Assembly (NCBI GenBank): GCA_017452035.1
Contig: JAFTNE010000218.1
Location: forward strand, 1 to 10,731
Length of the DNA: 10,731 bases
Direction of reading: 5' to 3'
Origin: Clostridia bacterium
GTDB taxonomy: Bacteria > Bacillota > Clostridia > Christensenellales > CAG-314
Shown here: piece after piece, positions 7,020-10,731 of the stretch
Layout of the letters: each line of letters starts with the position of its first letter
Numbering within the stretch: the first letter of the stretch is position 1
The notes under the pieces: model-generated
Seen by the model: the letters and a program-made list of their open reading frames with translations, nothing else
What the model was told of the DNA's origin: nothing
Database searches by the model: none
Made by a program: the position numbers and the translations under genes

Positions 7020-7281
7020 GTCTTCAATCTTTTTGTTTTCAATGCATCATGAAATTTTAACTTTTCTATTAATTGTATTTTACATATCTCAACATAACGT
7101 TTAAGTATTTAACTATGTAAAAAATGTGCTAAATATAAAATACTTTGACAGACATAATATAGTAATTTTCTTGTAAAATTGTTAAATTAGCTTTCATATC
7201 CGCATTTTGTCGCACTGCAAGTTCGTGTAAGTAATCAAATTATTTGTCAAACTTTTTGTAATCATTAATTTTATATATGCC
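7020..7281. other. AT-rich non-coding gap between recA and rny
   Basis: About 260 nt of very AT-rich sequence with no coding frame of note on either strand and no RNA family that I recognise. A perfect TTGACA at 7145-7150 has no -10 element at a usable distance (the nearest TAAAAT, at 7174, is 23 nt away). Eight-base arms AAGTATTT (7103-7110) and AAATACTT (7138-7145) form a loose inverted repeat with a 27-nt loop, which could be chance in such composition. The stretch may simply be upstream DNA for the rny promoter. Confidence 0.6.
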
Positions 7282-7310
7282 TTGACATTTAATTTTCTTT
7301 AATATATAAT
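7282..7310 (+). promoter_or_regulatory. rny promoter, consensus sigma-A type
   Basis: TTGACA at 7282-7287 and TATAAT at 7305-7310 are both perfect consensus hexamers with an ideal 17-nt spacer. Transcription is predicted to begin near 7316-7318, giving a leader of about 43 nt before the rny ATG. This implies strong, probably constitutive, expression unless the overlapping hairpin/operator downstream modulates it. Confidence 0.9.
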
Positions 7311-7314
7311 ATAT

Positions 7315-7335
7315 GTGTGGTAAATTTGACCACAC
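7315..7335 (+). promoter_or_regulatory. Inverted repeat at the 5' end of the rny transcript
   Basis: GTGTGGT (7315-7321) and ACCACAC (7329-7335) are perfect 7-bp arms around a 7-nt loop, placed at the predicted transcription start. It could be an operator for a repressor, or a 5'-terminal hairpin that protects the mRNA. It is not followed by a T-tract, so it is not a terminator. The ribosome binding site AGGAGGT lies at 7347-7353, outside the hairpin. Confidence 0.65.
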
Positions 7336-7359
7336 TATAACTAAATAGGAGGTATTTAC

Positions 7360-8958
7360 ATGCAAATGTTAAATCTACTCCTTGCCTTTGATGCGACTTC
7401 TTTGATTATCACCATTGTCGCTTGCATCGTTTGCCTTGGTGGCGGTGCTGGACTTGGTGCAGTACTATACAGAAATTATAGAAACAAAAAAGTTGGCTCC
7501 ACTCAAGCACAAGCTCAAGCTATTTTGGACTATGCCCGTGAGGAAGCAAATAAACTAAAAAGAGAAGCTATTAACGAGGCAAGAGAAGAGGCTCGAAAGC
7601 TCAAACAAGAAAATGAACGTCTATTTAGAGAGCGCAATGCAGAACTTGCAAAGATGGAAAACCGTCTTTCTCAAAAGGAGGATGCTCTCGACAAAAAGGA
7701 AGAGCTACTGTTGAAAAAGCTCGACCAAATTGACATTCAACAAAAACAACTTATTCAACATCAAAACGATCTCAACAAACGTCAACAAGAAATTGATAAA
7801 AGCGAACAACGTATCCAACAAGAACTTGAACGCGTTGCTGGACTTTCCAGAGACGAGGCTAAGCAAATGTTGGTTGACGCAATGGTTGCTGATGCTCGCA
7901 AAGAGGCTGCTGGTCTTGTACGTAAGATTGAGGCAGAGGCTCGCGAAACTGGCGAACGCAAAGCTCGTGATATCATTGCTACAGCAATTCAACGTTGCGC
8001 AAGCGATCAAGTAGTTGAGGCTACTGTTACAACTGTTCCATTGCCAAGTGACGAAATGAAGGGCCGTTTGATCGGTCGTGAAGGTCGTAACATCCGTGCT
8101 TTGGAAAATGCAACTGGCGTAGAAATCATCATTGACGATACTCCCGAAGTTGTAATTCTTTCCGGATTTGACCCAGTAAGACGTCAAATTGCTCGCATTG
8201 TAATTGAAAAACTTATCACTGATGGCCGTATCCATCCTGCTCGCATCGAAGAGATGACGGAAAAGGTAAAACGTGATATGGACATCACCATCAAAGATGC
8301 TGGTGAAGCTGCATCCTTTGACACTGGCGTATTTGGATTGCACCCAGAACTTATCAAGTTGCTTGGTCGTCTCAAATACCGTACAAGTTATGGCCAAAAC
8401 ATTTTGGCGCACTCCATTGAAGTTTCCTACATTGCTGGTATTATTGCTAGCGAACTTGGTTTGGACGTTAACCTTGCAAAGCGTGGTGCATTGCTACACG
8501 ATATTGGTAAGGCTGTTGACCAAGAAGTAGAAGGAACACACATGCAAATTGGTGCTGACCTTGCCAAGAAGTACAAGGAAAGCCGTGAAGTTATCAACTG
8601 TATTGCATCTCACCATGGCGACGTTGAACCAATGACAGTTGAGGCTGTTATTGTTGCTGCTGCTGACGCTATCAGTGGTGCTCGCCCAGGCGCACGTCGT
8701 GAGTCTTTGGAAAACTACGTTAAACGTTTGGAAAAACTGGAGGAAATTGCAAACTCCTTCGAAGGTGTTCAAAAATCTTACGCAGTTCAAGCTGGACGTG
8801 AAATTCGCATCATTGTTAAGCCCGAAGTTGTCAATGACGAAACTACAGTTTTGCTTGCTAGTGAAATTGCTCGCAAAATCGAGGCTGAACTTGAATACCC
8901 TGGACAAATCAAGGTTAACGTTATCCGTGAAACTCGCAGTTGCGACTACGCAAAATAA
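7360..8958 (+). CDS. rny: Ribonuclease Y
   Basis: Membrane-tethered endoribonuclease that initiates mRNA decay in many Bacillota lacking RNase E. The 532-residue product, close to the usual 520, has the full architecture. One N-terminal transmembrane helix lies at about residues 12-38 with a Gly-rich exit and basic residues. A long charged coiled coil covers about 45-195. A KH RNA-binding domain contains [12 protein letters not shown] at 235-246. The HD metal-dependent phosphodiesterase domain has H351 (LAHSIEVS) and the catalytic H380-D381 pair (LLHDIGKA), with SHHGD and [15 protein letters not shown] following. The C-terminal segment matches the family to the end. The start is fixed by AGGAGGT 6 nt before the ATG. 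It is a single-gene transcription unit with its own promoter and terminator, converging on the Nudix gene. Confidence 0.97.
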   Translation: MQMLNLLLAFDATSLIITIVACIVCLGGGAGLGAVLYRNYRNKKVGSTQAQAQAILDYAREEANKLKREAINEAREEARKLKQENERLFRERNAELAKMENRLSQKEDALDKKEELLLKKLDQIDIQQKQLIQHQNDLNKRQQEIDKSEQRIQQELERVAGLSRDEAKQMLVDAMVADARKEAAGLVRKIEAEARETGERKARDIIATAIQRCASDQVVEATVTTVPLPSDEMKGRLIGREGRNIRALENATGVEIIIDDTPEVVILSGFDPVRRQIARIVIEKLITDGRIHPARIEEMTEKVKRDMDITIKDAGEAASFDTGVFGLHPELIKLLGRLKYRTSYGQNILAHSIEVSYIAGIIASELGLDVNLAKRGALLHDIGKAVDQEVEGTHMQIGADLAKKYKESREVINCIASHHGDVEPMTVEAVIVAAADAISGARPGARRESLENYVKRLEKLEEIANSFEGVQKSYAVQAGREIRIIVKPEVVNDETTVLLASEIARKIEAELEYPGQIKVNVIRETRSCDYAK

Positions 8959-8970
8959 TAATTGTAAACC

Positions 8971-9004
8971 AAAAGGACTTGGAAAAATTCCAAGTCCTTT
9001 TTTT
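8971..9004. terminator. Terminator shared by convergent rny and Nudix genes
   Basis: A perfect 14-bp stem (8971-8984 with 8988-9001) and a 3-nt loop are followed on the plus strand by a T-run through 9004, 12 nt after the rny stop. Read on the minus strand the same hairpin has only four Ts before GG. It probably terminates the leftward operon too, but less efficiently. Confidence 0.92.
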
Positions 9005-9011
9005 GTAGGTT

Positions 9012-9488
9012 TTATTCAATTTCTGTGCGCATCGTAAACTCTGCTGGTAGGTTGAAAATGTCCTTTTTCAAAAAGGTGGGGTAAAAGTAATCGTCTTTGA
9101 GCCGTTCAAAAGCAAGCAACTCGAATTTGTGGGTGAGAGAGCCTTCGCTCCAAGTGAATTTTTCTCCACGGGAAAGCAAATCTGTGTTGGAAATGTCCAT
9201 CAAAAAGTAGATGCACAATTCGTGATAGCGCAATCCATCCACATCTTCGGTAAAAAATCCTTGATTTAGCCAAAGTGGACGATGGATTTTTGCAACAATA
9301 CCCAATTCTTCTTGTAGTTCTCTAATTACGGCGTCTTCAGCCGATTCCTCGAAGGAAACTCTACCACCTGGTAGGTAATAGTAGGGAGAGCGATCGTCAT
9401 GCATTGCCAAAATCTTGCCATCGTGTATCATCATGGCGCATACTCGATAGTTAAATCTTTTGCCATCAAACTTAAATGCGAGATCCAT
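9012..9488 (-). CDS. Nudix hydrolase
   Basis: Member of the Nudix family, which hydrolyses nucleoside diphosphates linked to another moiety using divalent metal ions. The 158-residue product carries an exact Nudix box Gx5Ex7REUxEExGU at residues 42-64: G42, E48, R56-E57, E60-E61, G63. It is preceded by the strand KILAMHDDRSPYYYLPGG, typical of the fold. Substrate cannot be assigned; MutT-like, ADP-ribose or cap-type activities are all possible, and the C-terminal part gives no diagnostic motif that I recognise. The start is supported by AAAGGAG (plus-strand 9497-9503) 8 nt before the ATG. It lies 43 nt downstream of the alpha/beta hydrolase gene on the same strand, so the two may share a transcript. 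It ends 7 nt from the shared terminator hairpin. Confidence 0.92.
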   Translation of the reverse strand: MDLAFKFDGKRFNYRVCAMMIHDGKILAMHDDRSPYYYLPGGRVSFEESAEDAVIRELQEELGIVAKIHRPLWLNQGFFTEDVDGLRYHELCIYFLMDISNTDLLSRGEKFTWSEGSLTHKFELLAFERLKDDYFYPTFLKKDIFNLPAEFTMRTEIE

Positions 9489-9501
9489 TTTGTCTGCTCC
9501 T

Positions 9502-9514
9502 TTGCGTAGCGCAA
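9502..9514 (-). repeat. Small GC-rich inverted repeat before the Nudix ribosome binding site
   Basis: TTGCG-TAG-CGCAA is a perfect inverted repeat with 5-bp arms. On the minus-strand transcript it lies directly against the AAAGGAG ribosome binding site and shares its first As. It could form a small hairpin near the mRNA 5' end or be an operator; it may also be incidental. Confidence 0.45.
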
Positions 9515-9523
9515 GTTAGATTT

Positions 9524-9552
9524 AGTATAATTTAGTCAAAATACTTTTCCAA
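9524..9552 (-). promoter_or_regulatory. Possible promoter for the Nudix gene
   Basis: On the minus strand, TTGGAA (plus 9547-9552, 4 of 6 to consensus) and TATACT (plus 9524-9529, 5 of 6) are separated by 17 nt. The -35 lies in the last codons of the upstream hydrolase gene. Transcription would start near 9517, about 30 nt before the Nudix ATG. This would allow expression independent of the upstream genes. Confidence 0.45.
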
Positions 9553-10413
9553 AAAGCCTTTAATTGCTCCTTGGTACATTTCCGTTTGCTTGTACATTCC
9601 GTTGCCGTGGTTACAACCTGGCAAAATGACAATATCTGTTGGCATTGGGTTTGCATCTTTGAGTATCTCAAAGTAGTCTTCAAGTTGCTCGTTACTACCA
9701 GCAGAAAGCAAAATTGGGTATTTGCTTTTTTCAACAATAACTGCGCTGTCAAAGTCGCGAGCGTCGCATCCAAACTCTTTTTTGAAACGCTCAAAGCAGT
9801 AGTGTACAACCTTTTCAGCTCCTTTTTTGAATGTGGAATTTGCAACAAATGTCAGCAAGCCTTCAACACTTCTGCTGGGCGCATCGCTTACAATGCACTT
9901 GACGTTTGGCATATCAAATTGCGACATATTTAATGCGATGCCACCACCCATACTGAGGCCATGTATTACAATTTTCCCATTGGGTGCAATTTGGTTTATC
10001 TTGTCTACCCATCGTTGCATGTCTTGTGGTTCTAACGCGCCAAAGCTAATATATTTACCTTGACTAAGGCTGTGCGCACGAAGATATGGAATTAACACGT
10101 TGAACCCAAGCGAGCGATAAAACAAACTGGGAAAAGCGCTTTCACGCTCTGCATGACTTGTGTAGCCGTGTACCCAAATCATGGTTTTATCACTGTTATT
10201 TGGGTAGTATATTGCCTTCATTTTCAAACCGTCGTGGCTAACTATTTCTACAACTTCATGAGGAAGTTTCTGTATCTCTGCAAGAGAGTTGTGTACGGTT
10301 GTTATGGTATCGTACCAAGAGTCGGTTGGTGGTACCATTTTGTAGGCTTTGTTGATATTTGGTCTTTTGAATAATTGATGGAACATTATGTCAGCTTTTA
10401 GTTTTTCAAACAT
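9532..10413 (-). CDS. Alpha/beta hydrolase, probable serine esterase/peptidase-like
   Basis: Alpha/beta-hydrolase-fold protein of 293 residues. After an N-terminal region of about 55 residues come the oxyanion-hole segment MIWVHGYTSHAE (HG at 82-83), the nucleophile elbow GLSMGG with S154, and a C-terminal NHGNG with likely catalytic H269. In the position where relatives usually show GxxD for the acid, the sequence reads GSNE (G239-E242). Glutamate E242 or a nearby acid such as D246 would therefore complete the triad. The layout resembles cytoplasmic hydrolases of the DUF/BAAT-like 'alpha/beta hydrolase' group in Bacillota, with no cleavable signal peptide seen; the substrate is unknown. The start ATG follows AGAGGGG by 5 nt. 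The gene lies between the phosphotransferase-like gene (54 nt upstream) and the Nudix gene (43 nt downstream). Confidence 0.9.
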   Translation of the reverse strand: MFEKLKADIMFHQLFKRPNINKAYKMVPPTDSWYDTITTVHNSLAEIQKLPHEVVEIVSHDGLKMKAIYYPNNSDKTMIWVHGYTSHAERESAFPSLFYRSLGFNVLIPYLRAHSLSQGKYISFGALEPQDMQRWVDKINQIAPNGKIVIHGLSMGGGIALNMSQFDMPNVKCIVSDAPSRSVEGLLTFVANSTFKKGAEKVVHYCFERFKKEFGCDARDFDSAVIVEKSKYPILLSAGSNEQLEDYFEILKDANPMPTDIVILPGCNHGNGMYKQTEMYQGAIKGFLEKYFD

Positions 10414-10467
10414 GTTACCCCTCTTTTCTTTGTTTGCGACAATTATTTTAGTTAGCTTTGTGCAAAT

Positions 10468-10731
10468 TTATGATGTGTATTTATCAAATTTTTCCTTATC
10501 AAACTGTATGCCAAGTTTTTCGAGCAGTAGTGGCGTATACTTTTTGGTTTCCAAGTTGTATTCCAACGACCAAATGCACCAAGCGTAGTCACGCCATGGG
10601 TCGCCAATTCCTGCATCGCCAAGGTCAATGTAGCCAACCACTTTGTCATCCTGCACTAAGATGTTTGGCAAACAAAAGTCGCCATGTAACAAGGTTGTGT
10701 GGCCTTTGTCAATAATGTATTTTCCGTCAGT
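10468..10731 (-). CDS. Aminoglycoside phosphotransferase-like kinase, C-terminal part only
   Basis: The last 87 codons of a minus-strand gene whose start lies beyond the window. The frame is open to the edge, and the TTG at 10692 is internal. It shows the catalytic loop HGDFCLPN with the Asp and Asn of protein-kinase-like phosphotransferases, then YIDLGDAG (the metal-binding Asp, equivalent of the kinase DFG) and DPWRDYAW. The order and spacing match the APH(3') antibiotic-kinase group closely (HGDACLPN, FIDCGRLG, DRYQDIA in characterised members). Chromosomal relatives include choline/macrolide/homoserine-kinase-like proteins, so resistance cannot be claimed. It ends in a short tail (KEKFDKYTS). 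The alpha/beta hydrolase gene begins 54 nt downstream. Confidence 0.88.
   Translation of the reverse strand, partial: TDGKYIIDKGHTTLLHGDFCLPNILVQDDKVVGYIDLGDAGIGDPWRDYAWCIWSLEYNLETKKYTPLLLEKLGIQFDKEKFDKYTS

Noticed and set aside
6416..7042. A 208-codon minus-strand frame opposite the 3' half of recA
   Set aside because: It is antisense to conserved RecA sequence, runs through the terminator hairpin and has no recognisable domain.
7145..7179. Second promoter from the perfect TTGACA at 7145-7150
   Set aside because: No -10-like hexamer lies 16-18 nt away; the nearest TAAAAT is 23 nt downstream.

Overview
The window looks like a chromosomal housekeeping locus of a low-G+C Gram-positive bacterium (Bacillota, probably a Clostridia-type lineage). 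The evidence is the gene order ftsK/spoIIIE - rimO - pgsA - cinA - recA - rny (RNase Y), which is characteristic of that phylum, together with strong AGGAGG-type ribosome binding sites, consensus sigma-A-like promoters and an AT-biased sequence. The species cannot be fixed from sequence alone, and no mobile element, CRISPR array, tRNA or rRNA is visible.

Layout, plus strand. Positions 3-2708 hold the 3' part of a DNA translocase gene (ftsK/spoIIIE); its first membrane segments lie outside the window. It is followed after 12 nt by rimO (ribosomal protein S12 methylthiotransferase), then by pgsA (phosphatidylglycerophosphate synthase) and cinA, each joined to its predecessor by a 4-nt ATGA stop/start overlap. 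This forms a tightly coupled block. The cinA product keeps a good C-terminal NMN-deamidase domain, but its N-terminal MoCF domain is badly eroded. recA then has its own promoter and terminator. A second isolated unit, rny, has a textbook TTGACA-17-TATAAT promoter, a hairpin at the predicted transcript start and a strong terminator.

Minus strand, right end (9012-10731). Three genes read leftward toward rny: the 3' end of an aminoglycoside-phosphotransferase-like kinase (cut by the window edge), an alpha/beta hydrolase and a Nudix hydrolase. They are spaced 54 and 43 nt apart, so may be co-transcribed, although a possible internal promoter precedes the Nudix gene. rny and the Nudix gene converge on one perfect hairpin that may terminate both.

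The most striking observation is that recA is interrupted by a single in-frame TGA at codon 66, exactly at the first glycine of the Walker A ATP-binding loop, while the remaining 268 codons are intact and well conserved. This is either a base error or strain polymorphism in the assembly, a very recent loss of RecA, or (less likely) a recoding or readthrough event. No convincing new multi-gene system was found. The other points worth a second look are the palindrome over the recA promoter, the rny leader hairpin, the degenerate CinA N-terminus and the repetitive FtsK linker.
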